A DNA stretch of 64,000 bases from Verticiella sediminum (lineage in GTDB: Bacteria > Pseudomonadota > Gammaproteobacteria > Burkholderiales > Burkholderiaceae_B), in the NCBI RefSeq assembly GCF_007558815.1, contig NZ_VLTJ01000039.1:1-64000 (forward strand), in the 5' to 3' direction. The notes below the pieces were generated by a model that had not been told where the DNA came from, searched no databases, and worked only from the letters and a program-made list of their open reading frames with translations. Below are positions 8,945 to 18,234 of the stretch, in pieces; the first letter of the stretch is position 1; every line of letters begins with the position of its first letter. Both the position numbers and the translations under genes were made by a program.

Positions 8945-9934
8945 ATGACATCGGGTACCCACAAAGTCGCGGCGTCCATTCTCAAAGTGGCGATGCTTTT
9001 CGGCTCGGCCACATTGCAGACGGCCCACGCGGCCGATACCTGGCCTGAGCAGCCGATCACCATGATCGTATCGTCGTCGGCGGGCTCCGGGCCGGATGCG
9101 CTGGCGCGCGCCCTGGCGACGCCACTCTCCACGGCGCTCGGAAAGCCCGTGATCGTGGATAACCGGCCCGGCGCCAGCGGTACGATTGGTATCCAAGCCG
9201 TGACCAGAGCGCCGAACGACGGCTATACGCTGCTGTATTCGACCGCATCGAGCACGGTCGTCTGGCCGTCCGTCGGAGAATCCGTGCCCTTTGACGTAAC
9301 CAAGGATCTCGTGCCGGTCGCGAAAACCGCCGCGGGGGGCGTCTTTCTTGTGGTCGGTTCGGAGGTTCCGGCGAAGAGCCTGGACGAGCTGGTCGGACTG
9401 ATGAAGGCCGACCCCGGCCAATTCAGCTATGGCTCCTGGGGCAACGGGTCGACCGGGCATCTGATGATGGAATGGCTGAAAGGCGAGACCGGCATGCAGG
9501 TGCCTCATGTCGCCTATCGGAGCACCACACAGATGCTGACCGAATTGGCGTCGGGTGTACTCAACGTGGGTTGGACGGATCCCAGTGCGCTGATTCCGTT
9601 CGTTCGCGCGGGAAAGGTCCGTGCCCTTGCGATCAGTGGCGATGAGCGTGCTCCGCAATTGCCGGACGTTCCGACGCTGGCCGAATCGGGCTTCGCGTTC
9701 GATCAAGTGGGCTGGTTCGGGATCTTTGCGCCGGCTGGCACCGACCCCGACATCGTCAAACGTCTGAACCTGGAGATCAACAAGATCCAGGGCTCCGAGA
9801 AAATGCGCGAATTGATGACGAACCTCAACTTCGCGGCGCCCCCGCAGAAGACACCCGAAGAGTTCAAGGAGATCATCGAGCACGATCTGGCGAGCTGGAG
9901 CAGGATCGTGACAGACGCCGGCTTGACCTTCTGA
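8945..9934 (+). CDS. Bug-family (TctC) periplasmic solute-binding protein
   Basis: Second binding protein of the block, 329 residues from the ATG at 8945, with AAGGAG at 8932-8937. The signal peptide ends near AHA-ADTWPEQP. Family segments are ITMIVSSSAGSGPDALARALA, PVIVDNRPGASG and LPDVPTLAESGF. Compared with the first Bug protein the sequence is clearly divergent, so the two probably bind different ligands. It is about 135 bases downstream of the BKACE gene on the same strand and may be its co-transcribed uptake component. No membrane subunits are present. Confidence 0.9.
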   Translation: MTSGTHKVAASILKVAMLFGSATLQTAHAADTWPEQPITMIVSSSAGSGPDALARALATPLSTALGKPVIVDNRPGASGTIGIQAVTRAPNDGYTLLYSTASSTVVWPSVGESVPFDVTKDLVPVAKTAAGGVFLVVGSEVPAKSLDELVGLMKADPGQFSYGSWGNGSTGHLMMEWLKGETGMQVPHVAYRSTTQMLTELASGVLNVGWTDPSALIPFVRAGKVRALAISGDERAPQLPDVPTLAESGFAFDQVGWFGIFAPAGTDPDIVKRLNLEINKIQGSEKMRELMTNLNFAAPPQKTPEEFKEIIEHDLASWSRIVTDAGLTF

Positions 9935-9992
9935 GCGGCTGTGGATGCCGGCACGGCCGGCGGGCAAGGCGCCCGGCCGGCGCGCTCCGCAC

Positions 9993-10748
9993 TCAGGCCA
10001 TGCGCTCGATCAGCCGAGGCACGGAAGACGCCAGCAGAGTCGCGCCGGACGCCGTCAGCAGGCCCAGCACCACCTGGCGAAAACGCGCTTCGCTGATGCG
10101 CGCGTAGAGCCGGGCTCCGAGCAGCGTGGGCACCAGCATGGCGGGCGCCACGACGGCGAACAATGGCAGCATGTCGCGGGTCACGATGCCCGTGGCCAGG
10201 TAGGTGGCCATCGTCACCAGCAGCATGGACAAGTTGAAGTTCTGGATCACGCTGCGTTGCGTGTCCTTGGGATAGCCGCGCAGCGTGCACCACAGCGTGG
10301 GCAGCGTGCCGGTGAAGCCGCCGATGCCGCCCAGCACGCCGCCGGCCAGCCCGACCGCGCCGTCGGCCACCCGGCCACCGGCCGGGATCGCCGGCAGATG
10401 TCCGGACCACAGCATCGCGGGGCACCAGAGCACCAGCAGACCGCCCAGGATCGCCTTGAACCACGTCATGTCCAGGTGCGGCAGCAGCATGACGCCCAGC
10501 GGTATGCCCGCCAGGCCGCCCAGCACGAAGGGCAGCAAGCGCTTCAGGTCGAGGCCGCGCCGCACGCTGACGGCCGCCACGATCTGCCCCACCAGCGCGC
10601 CGAATACCGCCAGCGCGGCCGCCAGGCGAGGTTCCAGCGCCCAGGCCCAGAACGACATGGCCACCATGCCGAAAGCAAATCCCGAAAGCCCCTGCACGAA
10701 GCCTGCCACCGCTGCGCCCAGGGCCGCGACGAGATAGACCGATTCCAT
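9993..10748 (-). CDS. TauE/SafE-family sulfite/organosulfonate exporter
   Basis: A 251-residue integral membrane protein with about eight hydrophobic segments. It has the TauE/SafE repeat signature GFVQGLSGFAFGMVA near the N-terminus and GGIGGFTGTLPTLW in the second half. The frame opens at 10808, but the ATG at 10748 (MESVYLVAAL) with GAGG upstream gives the normal family length. The family exports sulfite, sulfoacetate or related anions, or imports organic acids. It is divergent from a LysR gene, the classic layout for a regulated exporter. Its substrate may be a product of the neighbouring dioxygenase/BKACE block, but this is inference. Confidence 0.85.
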   Translation of the reverse strand: MESVYLVAALGAAVAGFVQGLSGFAFGMVAMSFWAWALEPRLAAALAVFGALVGQIVAAVSVRRGLDLKRLLPFVLGGLAGIPLGVMLLPHLDMTWFKAILGGLLVLWCPAMLWSGHLPAIPAGGRVADGAVGLAGGVLGGIGGFTGTLPTLWCTLRGYPKDTQRSVIQNFNLSMLLVTMATYLATGIVTRDMLPLFAVVAPAMLVPTLLGARLYARISEARFRQVVLGLLTASGATLLASSVPRLIERMA

Positions 10749-10831
10749 TGCCGTCCTCGCATGTCTCTTGTCTTGCGCGCTCCCGCAGGCCACGGGAGGC
10801 GTCGGCAAGTGTCGGACAATGGCATAAGCAG

Positions 10832-10844
10832 AATATCGTATATT
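10832..10844. promoter_or_regulatory. Inverted repeat in the TauE/LysR divergent promoter
   Basis: AATAT-CGT-ATATT is a 5-bp-arm palindrome in the AT-rich centre of the 131-base divergent spacer, 36 bases before the LysR start. Its position fits a LysR-type operator. The arms are short, so chance is possible. Confidence 0.35.
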
Positions 10845-10879
10845 GTTATCTCATCATATTGATTTTCTTATGAGGCTGC

Positions 10880-11869
10880 ATGTCCACACCGCCGTCTCCA
10901 CCGGCTGCTTCGACGACGTTGGCCCGCCGCATGATCGCGCGCCTGAAGATGAAGCACCTGATGCTGCTGCTGGCCATCGGCGAACAGCGCTCCTTGACGC
11001 GCGTGGCCGAACGCATGGCGACCAGCCAGCCGGCAGTCACGCAGACGCTGGCGGAGCTGGAGGGATTGTTCGGCGCGCCCTTGTTCATTCGCTCGCCTCG
11101 CGGCATGGAACCGACGGCGCTCGGCGAGCTCGTGCTGGCGCGCGCGCAGGCCCTGTTGGCCGACCTGGACCACTGGGCGCAGGACATCGAGGCGCTGGGG
11201 CACGAGCGCGCCGCACACCTGCACGTGGGCGTGATTCCCTTTCTGCCGGGACGCATGCTGGCCCGGGCCATCGACGGTACCCGGCCAGGCGGGCAGCGCA
11301 TCACGGTCACGCTGCACGAGAACACCAGCGACCGTCTGCTGGCGCGGCTGCGCGATCACGAGCTGGACTGTGTCATCGGCCGCGCTTCCGCCATCCTCGA
11401 CATGACGGGGCTCAAGCATACCGTGCTGTATCGGCAGGAGCCGCGCTTGATCGCGCATCGACGCCTCGCCGCCAGGCTCGGCCGCAAGCCCCTGGCCTGG
11501 GGCGAGCTGACCGGCCTCGACTGGGTGCTCGGCGCGCGGCAGACGCCGATGCGCGAGCAGGTCACCGATTTCTTTCTGCGTGCCGGCGTCGAGCCTCCAC
11601 CGCCTTTCGTCGAAAGCCTGTCGGCCAAGGTCATCGGCGAGCTGGTGGCTGCGAACGAGCGAGCGGTGTCGATCGTGCCGGCCGACGTGGCGGCAGAACT
11701 GGTGCGTATCGCGGGCGTGGCCATCGTGCGCCATCGCTTCGGCTGGACCTTGCCGCCGATCGCGCTGTTCCAGCGCAAGCGCGGCGCGCAATACCAGGAG
11801 CAGCAGTTGTTCGCGCAGGCGTTGCGCCAGGCCTGCGCCGAGATGGCGCAAGCGCCGGCGAGCGAGTGA
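10880..11869 (+). CDS. LysR-family transcriptional regulator
   Basis: A 329-residue LysR regulator. After a Ser/Pro/Ala-rich lead of about 20 residues comes the winged helix LKMKHLMLLLAIGEQRSLTRVAERM / TSQPAVTQTLAELEGLFGAPLF, then a periplasmic-binding-protein-like effector domain. The MKHLMLLLAIGEQRSLT opening is typical of the GbpR/CbbR-like branch with the L-x-x-RHL pattern. Divergent transcription from the TauE-type exporter suggests that gene as its target. It converges on the MFS gene at 11963-13192. Confidence 0.88.
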   Translation: MSTPPSPPAASTTLARRMIARLKMKHLMLLLAIGEQRSLTRVAERMATSQPAVTQTLAELEGLFGAPLFIRSPRGMEPTALGELVLARAQALLADLDHWAQDIEALGHERAAHLHVGVIPFLPGRMLARAIDGTRPGGQRITVTLHENTSDRLLARLRDHELDCVIGRASAILDMTGLKHTVLYRQEPRLIAHRRLAARLGRKPLAWGELTGLDWVLGARQTPMREQVTDFFLRAGVEPPPPFVESLSAKVIGELVAANERAVSIVPADVAAELVRIAGVAIVRHRFGWTLPPIALFQRKRGAQYQEQQLFAQALRQACAEMAQAPASE

Positions 11870-11962
11870 GCCCGGCGGGCGATTCGATGGGCTGCGCTCC
11901 ACTCGCTGCGCAGCAGCGGTCGGCAGGCTGATGCGCAGCGAAGGCGATGGGGCGTGTCGGTG

Positions 11963-13192
11963 CTACCTGCTGTGCGCCGCCTGGCTGAGCGAGCGGCGTT
12001 TCTTGAGCACCATCAGGCCCATCAGCGTGACGGCGGCGATGCCGGCGCCGCAGACGAAGGTGCCGCGATAGCCGACGGTGTCCCACAGGGCGCCGGCGAG
12101 CACGCTGGCCAGCAGCAGCGCCAGGCCAGTGAGCAGGTGAAAGACGCCGAAGGCCGTGCCGCGCAGTTCGGCCGGCGCGCTGTCGGCGATCAACGCACCG
12201 AACAGGCCTTGCGTAAAGCCCATGTGCAGCCCCCACAGAGCGACGCCCAGCGCGAGCCCGCCCAGACCCGGCATGAAGGCCAGGGCCAGGTCGGCCGCGA
12301 TGAGCAAGCACAGGCCGACGGCCAGCACGGACATCCGGCTGACGCGATCCGACAACACGCCTGCCGGATAGGCGGACAGCGAGAACGCGATCGCCATCAG
12401 GACGAGTACGAGGGGCGCCCACATCGGCGCCAGGCCGGCTTCACCGGCGCGCAGGAGCAGGAAGGCTTCACTGAAACGCGCCAGCGTGAACACCACGCCG
12501 ACGGCCACCACCCCCCAGTAGCCGGCGCCCAGGCGCGCCATCGTGCTGAGGCTCAAAGGAGCGCGCGGCCGGGCGGCAGCCGGGCGCGCCGGCTCGCGCA
12601 CGAAGATCACCAGCACGGCCACGGCCAGAAAGGCCGGCACGACGGCGATCCAGAATACGGTCTGGAAGTGGCTGGCGGTGAGCCACATCAGGCCCATCGC
12701 CAGCAATGGCCCCATGAACGCGCCGATCGTGTCCAGCGTCTGGCGCAGGCCGTAGGCGGCACCGCGCAGCTCGGGCGGCGTGATGTCGGCCACCAGCGCA
12801 TCGCGGGGAGCCCCGCGGATGCCCTTGCCCACGCGGTCGATGAACCGCGCGCCGACCAGCCACCCCAGCGTGCCGGCCAGCGGAAACACCGGCTTGGTGG
12901 CGGCCCCCAGGCCGTAGCCCACCACCGCCAGCAGCTTGCGCTTGCCGAGGCGGTCGCTGAGCGAGCCGGAGAACACCTTGACCACCGACGCCGTGGCCTC
13001 CGCGATGCCCTCGATCAGCCCCACGGCGAGCACCGACGTGCCGAGCACGGTCACCATGTAGATCGGCAGCAGGGCGTGGATCATCTCCGAGGAGATGTCC
13101 ATCAGCATCGAGACGAAGCCCAGCGCCCAGATGCCGGCCGGCATGGCGCGCCGGCCGGAGTGCGCGGCGAGCCGTTCAGCGGTTTTCATCAT
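11963..13192 (-). CDS. Major facilitator superfamily transporter
   Basis: A 12-helix MFS protein, about 409 residues. The A-motif-like loop between helices 2 and 3 is GSLSDRLGKRK, and a second RVSRMSV loop follows helix 8. The opening WALGFVSMLMDISSEMIHALLPIYM is characteristic of an MFS group sometimes annotated as heavy-metal or drug efflux. Start: ATG-ATG at 13192/13189 with GAGG just upstream was preferred over the ATG at 13216. It runs convergent to the LysR gene and away from miaA with an 82-base gap. The substrate is unknown. Confidence 0.85.
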   Translation of the reverse strand: MMKTAERLAAHSGRRAMPAGIWALGFVSMLMDISSEMIHALLPIYMVTVLGTSVLAVGLIEGIAEATASVVKVFSGSLSDRLGKRKLLAVVGYGLGAATKPVFPLAGTLGWLVGARFIDRVGKGIRGAPRDALVADITPPELRGAAYGLRQTLDTIGAFMGPLLAMGLMWLTASHFQTVFWIAVVPAFLAVAVLVIFVREPARPAAARPRAPLSLSTMARLGAGYWGVVAVGVVFTLARFSEAFLLLRAGEAGLAPMWAPLVLVLMAIAFSLSAYPAGVLSDRVSRMSVLAVGLCLLIAADLALAFMPGLGGLALGVALWGLHMGFTQGLFGALIADSAPAELRGTAFGVFHLLTGLALLLASVLAGALWDTVGYRGTFVCGAGIAAVTLMGLMVLKKRRSLSQAAHSR

Positions 13193-13274
13193 GGGCCTCG
13201 AACACTTGCCCGGCATAGCCGTTCAGCAGCACGCTACTCACCTTGCATGTCCGCGATGTCGTTCTGCAGCGGCT

Positions 13275-14255
13275 TCAGCCGCCGCACGTGTCGGGGTTAT
13301 CGGGCAGATTCGTCGCCGAGTATATCGAGGCCACGGTGTCGACCACGCCTGCCGCCGCGTCGGTGCGCAGGCAATCCACGATGCGCCGTTCGGGGCGCGC
13401 GCGCAGCCAGGTGATCTGGCGCTTGGCCAACTGGCGGGTGGCGGCGATGGCTTGCTCACGCGCCTGGGCGAGGCTGCATTCGCCCGCCAGGTGCGACCAC
13501 GTCTGCCGGTAGCCCACGCAGCGGATGGACGGCAGCCCCGGGTGCAGGTCGCCGCGCTCGCGCAGGGCGGCGACTTCGGCGAGCAGGCCCTGTTCGAGCA
13601 TGAGGTCGTAGCGGCGCGCGATGCGTGCATGCAGCCCGGCGCGCTCGCCGGGCTCCAGACTGATGGCGTGAAAGTCCAGGCCGGCGGTGTCGCCGGCGCG
13701 TCCGGCCTGGCTGGCGGCAAGCAGCTCGCTCATCGGCTGGCCGCTCAGCAGGCAGACTTCGAGCGCCCGCTGGATGCGCTGGCTGTCGTTGGGCGCGAGC
13801 CGCGCGGCCGTGGGCGCGTCCAGGCGGGCCAGTTCGGCATGCAACGCCGGCCAGCCTTCGCGCGCGGCGCGCGCCTCGAGTTCGATGCGCAGCGTGGCGT
13901 CGGCCTCGGGCAGTTCGGCCAGCCCTTCCTGCAGGGCCTTGTAGTACATCATCGTCCCGCCGGCGAGCACGGGCGTGCGGCCACGATCCCGGATGGCGGC
14001 GATCAGGGCCAGCGCATCCGCCCGGAAGCGGGCGGCGGAATAGGTCTCGGCCGGGTCCACGATGTCGAGCAGATGCTGGGGCACGCGCGCGCGCTCCTCG
14101 GCGCCCGGCTTGGCGGTGCCCACGTCCATGCCGCGGTAGATGGTGGCCGAATCCACGTTGACGATCTCGACCGGCCAGCGCTCGGCGACGGCCAGCGTGG
14201 CCGCGCTCTTGCCGGCCGCCGTCGGGCCCATCAGCAGGATCACGGGGGTTTTCAT
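13275..14255 (-). CDS. miaA: tRNA dimethylallyltransferase
   Basis: MiaA transfers a dimethylallyl group to N6 of A37 in tRNAs reading UNN codons. The 326-residue protein has the P-loop GPTAAGKS near residue 10, the [16 protein letters not shown] active-site segment, the [12 protein letters not shown] motif and the C-terminal QTWSHL / [14 protein letters not shown] region. The start at 14255 overlaps the mutL stop as ATGA, indicating translational coupling. It is the last gene of the tsaE-amiC-mutL-miaA operon. Confidence 0.97.
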   Translation of the reverse strand: MKTPVILLMGPTAAGKSAATLAVAERWPVEIVNVDSATIYRGMDVGTAKPGAEERARVPQHLLDIVDPAETYSAARFRADALALIAAIRDRGRTPVLAGGTMMYYKALQEGLAELPEADATLRIELEARAAREGWPALHAELARLDAPTAARLAPNDSQRIQRALEVCLLSGQPMSELLAASQAGRAGDTAGLDFHAISLEPGERAGLHARIARRYDLMLEQGLLAEVAALRERGDLHPGLPSIRCVGYRQTWSHLAGECSLAQAREQAIAATRQLAKRQITWLRARPERRIVDCLRTDAAAGVVDTVASIYSATNLPDNPDTCGG

Positions 14256-16123
14256 CGGCCGCGCAGGAACAGCTTGTCCAGGTCCGAAATGGTCAACTGA
14301 ACCCAGGTGGGCCGGCCATGATTGCACTGGTCGGCGTTCTCGGTGGTTTCCATCTGGCGCAGCAGGGCGTTCATCTCGGCCAGCGTGAGCTGGCGGTTGG
14401 CGCGTACCGCGCCGTGGCAGGCCATGGTGGCCAGCAGCTCGTTGCGCGCCTGGGTCAGTAGCTGGGATACGCCGGCTTCGGCCAGATCGTGCAGCACTTC
14501 ACGCGCGAGCTGTTCGATGTCGGCCTGCGCCAGGGCCGCCGGAACCGCCCGCACCGCAAGCGCCGCGGGGCCCGCGCCACGGATCTCGAAGCCGAGCTCG
14601 TCGAGGGCGTCGGCGTGTTCCTCGACCAGAGCGACTTCCTTTTCGTGGGCGGAGAAGACCACTGGGACGAGCATGGGCTGGCGCGGGACGGACTTGGCAT
14701 CCAGCGCTGTCTTGAGCTGTTCATAGACGATGCGCTCGTGCGCAGCGTGCATGTCGACCAGCACCAGGCCATGGGCGTTCTGCGCCAGGATGTAGATGCC
14801 GTGCAACTGGCCCAGGGCCATGCCCAGCGGCAGCGCGTCCGGCGTGCGGGGCAGGGCGGGAGCCGCGGTCGAGGCCGCGCCGGGCCGGGCCTGAGGCGAG
14901 GCGGCATCGCCCATCGGTTGCGCCGTCGGCAGCGGGCGATAGAAGGCCATCTGGCCCAGGTAGTCGGGTGCCCGGGTCGGTTCGCGCAGGCTGAACGGCA
15001 TTTGCGTGGGCGGACGGTAGGCGGGCGATGCAGCGGGCGGCGCGAGTCCGCCGGCGGGCGGCGCGGGGACATGGGTCGCCCCCGCGGCAGCCTGCGCGCC
15101 GCCGTCCGGCAGGCCGCCGGCCTGCCCGGCCGGCACGGCGATGACGTCGCGCGCGGCGGCGTGCACGTAGCGGTGTACCGCGCCGCTGTCGCGAAAGCGC
15201 ACTTCATGCTTGGCCGGGTGGACGTTGACATCCACCGCGGTCGGGTCCACGTCCAGGAACAGGACGAAGGCCGGCTGGCGATCGCCGTGCAGCACGTCGG
15301 CGTAGGCGCTGCGCACGGCGTGGCCGACCGTGCGGTCGCGCACGAAGCGTCCGTTCACGTAAAGGTATTGCCGATCGGCGCGGGCGCGCGACGCGGTGGG
15401 CCGGCAGATGACGCCGCGCAGGGCGATGGCGCCCGCCGCGCGCTCGATGAGCAGGCCCTCGTCGAGAAACCCGTCGCCCAGCACGGCGGCGATGCGTTGC
15501 GCCATGCTGCCCGGCAGCCATTGGCGCTGCAGCCGGTCCTGGTGATAGAGCCGGAAGGCGACGCGCGGAAAGGCGAGCGCGATGCGCTCGACCGCGTCCA
15601 GGCAGTGCCCGAACTCGGTGGTCTCGGTCTTCAGGAACTTGCGGCGCGCCGGCACCAGGTCGAACAGTTGGCGCACGTCCACGGTGGTGCCCGTCGGGCC
15701 CGAGGCCGGGACGACCGGGCCCACCCGACCGTTGCGGCTTTCCACCTGCCAGGCATGGTCGGCGTCTTCGGTGCGCGAGGTGATGAGCACCTGGGCCACC
15801 GCCGCGATGGAGGCCAAGGCCTCGCCGCGAAAGCCCATCGAGGCCACCGATTCGAGCTGCTCGAGGCTGGCGATCTTGCTGGTGGCGTGCCGCGCGAGCG
15901 CGAGCGGCAATTGCTCGGCGACGATGCCCGAGCCGTCGTCGGTGACGGCAATGCGGCGGATGCCGCCGCCTTCGAGACGGATCTCGATGGCGGACGCGCC
16001 GGCGTCCAGGGCGTTCTCGACGAGTTCCTTGAGGACCGAGGCGGGGCGGTCGATGACTTCGCCGGCCGCGATCTGGCTGATGAGCAGATCCGGCAGCGGC
16101 GCGATCGGGCGCAAAGACGGCAT
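14252..16123 (-). CDS. mutL: DNA mismatch repair protein MutL with endonuclease motif
   Basis: A GHKL ATPase that couples MutS mismatch recognition to strand excision. N-terminal motifs are [26 protein letters not shown] and RHATSKI followed by GFRGEAL. A Pro/Ala-rich linker precedes the C-terminal dimerisation domain. That domain contains [12 protein letters not shown], which fits the DQHAx2Ex4E nicking-endonuclease metal site, consistent with a MutH-less mismatch repair system. The ATG at 16123 (623 residues) was chosen over 16147 because family homology begins [11 protein letters not shown]. It is flanked by amiC upstream and miaA downstream with overlap. Confidence 0.96.
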   Translation of the reverse strand: MPSLRPIAPLPDLLISQIAAGEVIDRPASVLKELVENALDAGASAIEIRLEGGGIRRIAVTDDGSGIVAEQLPLALARHATSKIASLEQLESVASMGFRGEALASIAAVAQVLITSRTEDADHAWQVESRNGRVGPVVPASGPTGTTVDVRQLFDLVPARRKFLKTETTEFGHCLDAVERIALAFPRVAFRLYHQDRLQRQWLPGSMAQRIAAVLGDGFLDEGLLIERAAGAIALRGVICRPTASRARADRQYLYVNGRFVRDRTVGHAVRSAYADVLHGDRQPAFVLFLDVDPTAVDVNVHPAKHEVRFRDSGAVHRYVHAAARDVIAVPAGQAGGLPDGGAQAAAGATHVPAPPAGGLAPPAASPAYRPPTQMPFSLREPTRAPDYLGQMAFYRPLPTAQPMGDAASPQARPGAASTAAPALPRTPDALPLGMALGQLHGIYILAQNAHGLVLVDMHAAHERIVYEQLKTALDAKSVPRQPMLVPVVFSAHEKEVALVEEHADALDELGFEIRGAGPAALAVRAVPAALAQADIEQLAREVLHDLAEAGVSQLLTQARNELLATMACHGAVRANRQLTLAEMNALLRQMETTENADQCNHGRPTWVQLTISDLDKLFLRGR

Positions 16124-16213
16124 CGTGGCGGGCCGGTGGGCGGACAAAGCGGCATTATAGGCCGCGCCCGCCGGCCGGAGCGTGCCGTCGCGCCCCGCCG
16201 CCGCGCCCCGGCC

Positions 16214-17776
16214 TCAGCGGCTGGCGACGTTGACGATGGCCGGATTGGCGGCCAGGTAGCCCTGGATGCCGCTCAGGATCGCCGCCGCCATCTGCGCCCG
16301 GTAGGCCGGCGTGCGCAGTTGGCGTTCTTCCTGCGGGTTGCTGATGAACGCGGTCTCGACCAGGACCGAGGGAATGTCGGGCGAGCGCAGCACGGCGAAG
16401 TTGGCCTGCTCGACCCGCGGCTTGTGCAGGCGATTGATGCGCGCGATGTGCTCGAGCACCGCGCCGCCGAGCTTGATCGAATCGGTGATCTGGGCGGTGG
16501 TCGACAGGTCGAGCAGGACCTTGGCGATGAGCTGGTCCTGCGAGCCGATGTTCACGCCGCCGATCAGGTCGGCCGCGTTCTCCTTCTGGGCGAGAAAGCG
16601 CGCGCTGGCGCTCGAGGCGCCGCGCTGCGACAGCGCATACACCGACGAGCCGTTGGCGCTCGCGCGCGTGAAGGCGTCGGCGTGGATCGAGACGAACAGG
16701 TCGGCCTGCGCCTGGCGCGCCTTGAGCACCCGGGTGTTGAGCGGTACGAAGAAGTCGCGGTCGCGGGTCATGAGCGCGCGCACGCCGGGCATTGCGTCGA
16801 TGCGTTCCTTGAGCAACTGGCCGATGGCGAGCACGACGTCCTTTTCGCGCAGCCCGGTGGGGCCCACGGCACCCGGATCTTCGCCCCCGTGGCCAGGGTC
16901 GATCATCACGGTGATGACCCGGCCGCGCTGCGACGGCGTGCGCGCGGGCGGAGGGGGCGGGCGCGTGGCGCGCAGGACGGCCTCGGACGTGGATTCCGAG
17001 CGCAGCGGGTCGCTGGGCGGTTCGACGCGGGCCACCGCGGGCGGCCCGCTCGGCCGCGCGGGCGGCGATGGCGGGCGCGCCGTGCCGGGCGCGGCCGGTG
17101 CGATGGGCGAGGAGTGCTCCGGCGTGCCGATGCGCAATTCTTCGATCACGCGGGCGAGCGGGTCGTCCTCGGGGCCGACCAGCGCCATGAGCGGGTCGCG
17201 CGCCTGCGTCGGATACAGGTCGAGCACCAGGCGGTGCTGGTACTCGGCGATCGGCTTGAGCGTGAAGACCTGCGGCACGATTGGCTGCTTGAGGTCGAAC
17301 ACCAGGCGCACGACGCCGGGCGTGTTCTGGCCCACGCGCACACTGGCGATGTAGGGGTCGTTGGGCTGGACCTTGGACACCAGATCGCGCAGCTGCGGGC
17401 TGATGTCGATGCCCTTCAGGTCGACGACCAGGCGGTTGGGATTGGCGAGCGTGAAGTGCTCGGTGCCGAGGTCGCGATCCAGTTCGAGCGTGACGCGGGT
17501 GTATTCGTCCGCCGGCCAGGTGCGCACGGCCACGATATTGGCGGCGAAGGCGAGCCTGGGCACCAGCGGCACGACGAGCAGCGTGGCCGCCGCGGCGAGC
17601 AGGCGGCGGCGGCTCGGAATGCCCGGCAGCGCAGGTGCTGCGGCGGGGGCGGCGGCGCCAGCCTGGAGCGGGGCCGCGGCGCGGGTTTCGAAAGGGGCAG
17701 GCGAGCCATCCGGGGCGGCGGGTTCCGCTAGGCCGACGGGGGCTTGTGCGCGTTGGGGAACAATGCGTTCAGCCAT
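16214..17776 (-). CDS. amiC: N-acetylmuramoyl-L-alanine amidase AmiC type, Tat-exported
   Basis: A 520-residue periplasmic amidase that splits septal peptidoglycan during cell separation. After about 50 Ala/Pro-rich residues a twin-arginine signal SRRRLL (55-60) and a hydrophobic core appear. An AMIN septal-targeting domain spans about 80-195, then a Pro-rich linker leads to the Amidase_3 domain. Zinc ligands include His296 in DPGHGG, His in SIHAD and the catalytic Glu in VETAFISN. The ATG at 17776 overlaps the 3' end of tsaE by 49 bases, and the long cytoplasmic lead before the Tat motif is unusual. Confidence 0.94.
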   Translation of the reverse strand: MAERIVPQRAQAPVGLAEPAAPDGSPAPFETRAAAPLQAGAAAPAAAPALPGIPSRRRLLAAAATLLVVPLVPRLAFAANIVAVRTWPADEYTRVTLELDRDLGTEHFTLANPNRLVVDLKGIDISPQLRDLVSKVQPNDPYIASVRVGQNTPGVVRLVFDLKQPIVPQVFTLKPIAEYQHRLVLDLYPTQARDPLMALVGPEDDPLARVIEELRIGTPEHSSPIAPAAPGTARPPSPPARPSGPPAVARVEPPSDPLRSESTSEAVLRATRPPPPPARTPSQRGRVITVMIDPGHGGEDPGAVGPTGLREKDVVLAIGQLLKERIDAMPGVRALMTRDRDFFVPLNTRVLKARQAQADLFVSIHADAFTRASANGSSVYALSQRGASSASARFLAQKENAADLIGGVNIGSQDQLIAKVLLDLSTTAQITDSIKLGGAVLEHIARINRLHKPRVEQANFAVLRSPDIPSVLVETAFISNPQEERQLRTPAYRAQMAAAILSGIQGYLAANPAIVNVASR

Positions 17777-18234
17777 GATTGTCCATGCTCGCTCGATGCT
17801 GTCAGGGTCGCCACGCGGCCGTCGCCGGCGGGTTCCAGGATGATTTCCAGATCGGGCGGGGGGAGTTCTGCCCCGGCTTTTTCAGCCCATTCGATCAGTA
17901 CCACGGCGTCTTTCGCCGCCAGGGCATCGCGAAAACCTGCGTCCAGCCATTCGCGAGGATCGTTAAATCTATAGAAATCAAAGTGATAGAAGTATAAGTT
18001 AGAAACCTCATAAACTTCAACAAGGGCGAAGGTCGGGCTCTTGATTCGCCCGCGAATGCCGCATTCGCGCAACAACGCCCGCGCAAACGTGGTCTTGCCG
18101 GCGCCCAGGTCGCCCGTGAGGTGGATGCGTCCCCCGTGGCGGACCAGGGGGGCGAGGCGGCGCGCCAGCTCTTGCGTGGCGGCTTCGTCGGGTAGTTCGA
18201 GGCGGTGGGTGCAGGGATCGGTCATGTCGGACAT
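17728..18234 (-). CDS. tsaE: tRNA threonylcarbamoyladenosine biosynthesis ATPase TsaE
   Basis: TsaE is the ATPase that supports TsaBD in making t6A37 of ANN-decoding tRNAs. The 168-residue protein has the P-loop GDLGAGKTTFARALL at 41-55, the SPTFALVEVYE segment and the conserved YHFDFYRF followed by EWAEKAG. Start ATG at 18234 shares one base with the stop of the AEC permease (TGATG); MTD at residue 4 is an alternative. The codons for residues 75-92 are strikingly AT-rich (17962-18021). It is the first core gene of the operon with amiC, mutL and miaA. Confidence 0.95.
   Translation of the reverse strand: MSDMTDPCTHRLELPDEAATQELARRLAPLVRHGGRIHLTGDLGAGKTTFARALLRECGIRGRIKSPTFALVEVYEVSNLYFYHFDFYRFNDPREWLDAGFRDALAAKDAVVLIEWAEKAGAELPPPDLEIILEPAGDGRVATLTASSEHGQSWLNALFPNAHKPPSA

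Noticed and set aside
14489-17731. A very long open frame on the plus strand (over 1000 residues)
   Set aside because: It is the antisense shadow of mutL and amiC in GC-rich DNA. The composition is His/Gly/Arg-rich with no domain pattern, while the minus-strand genes have clear motifs.
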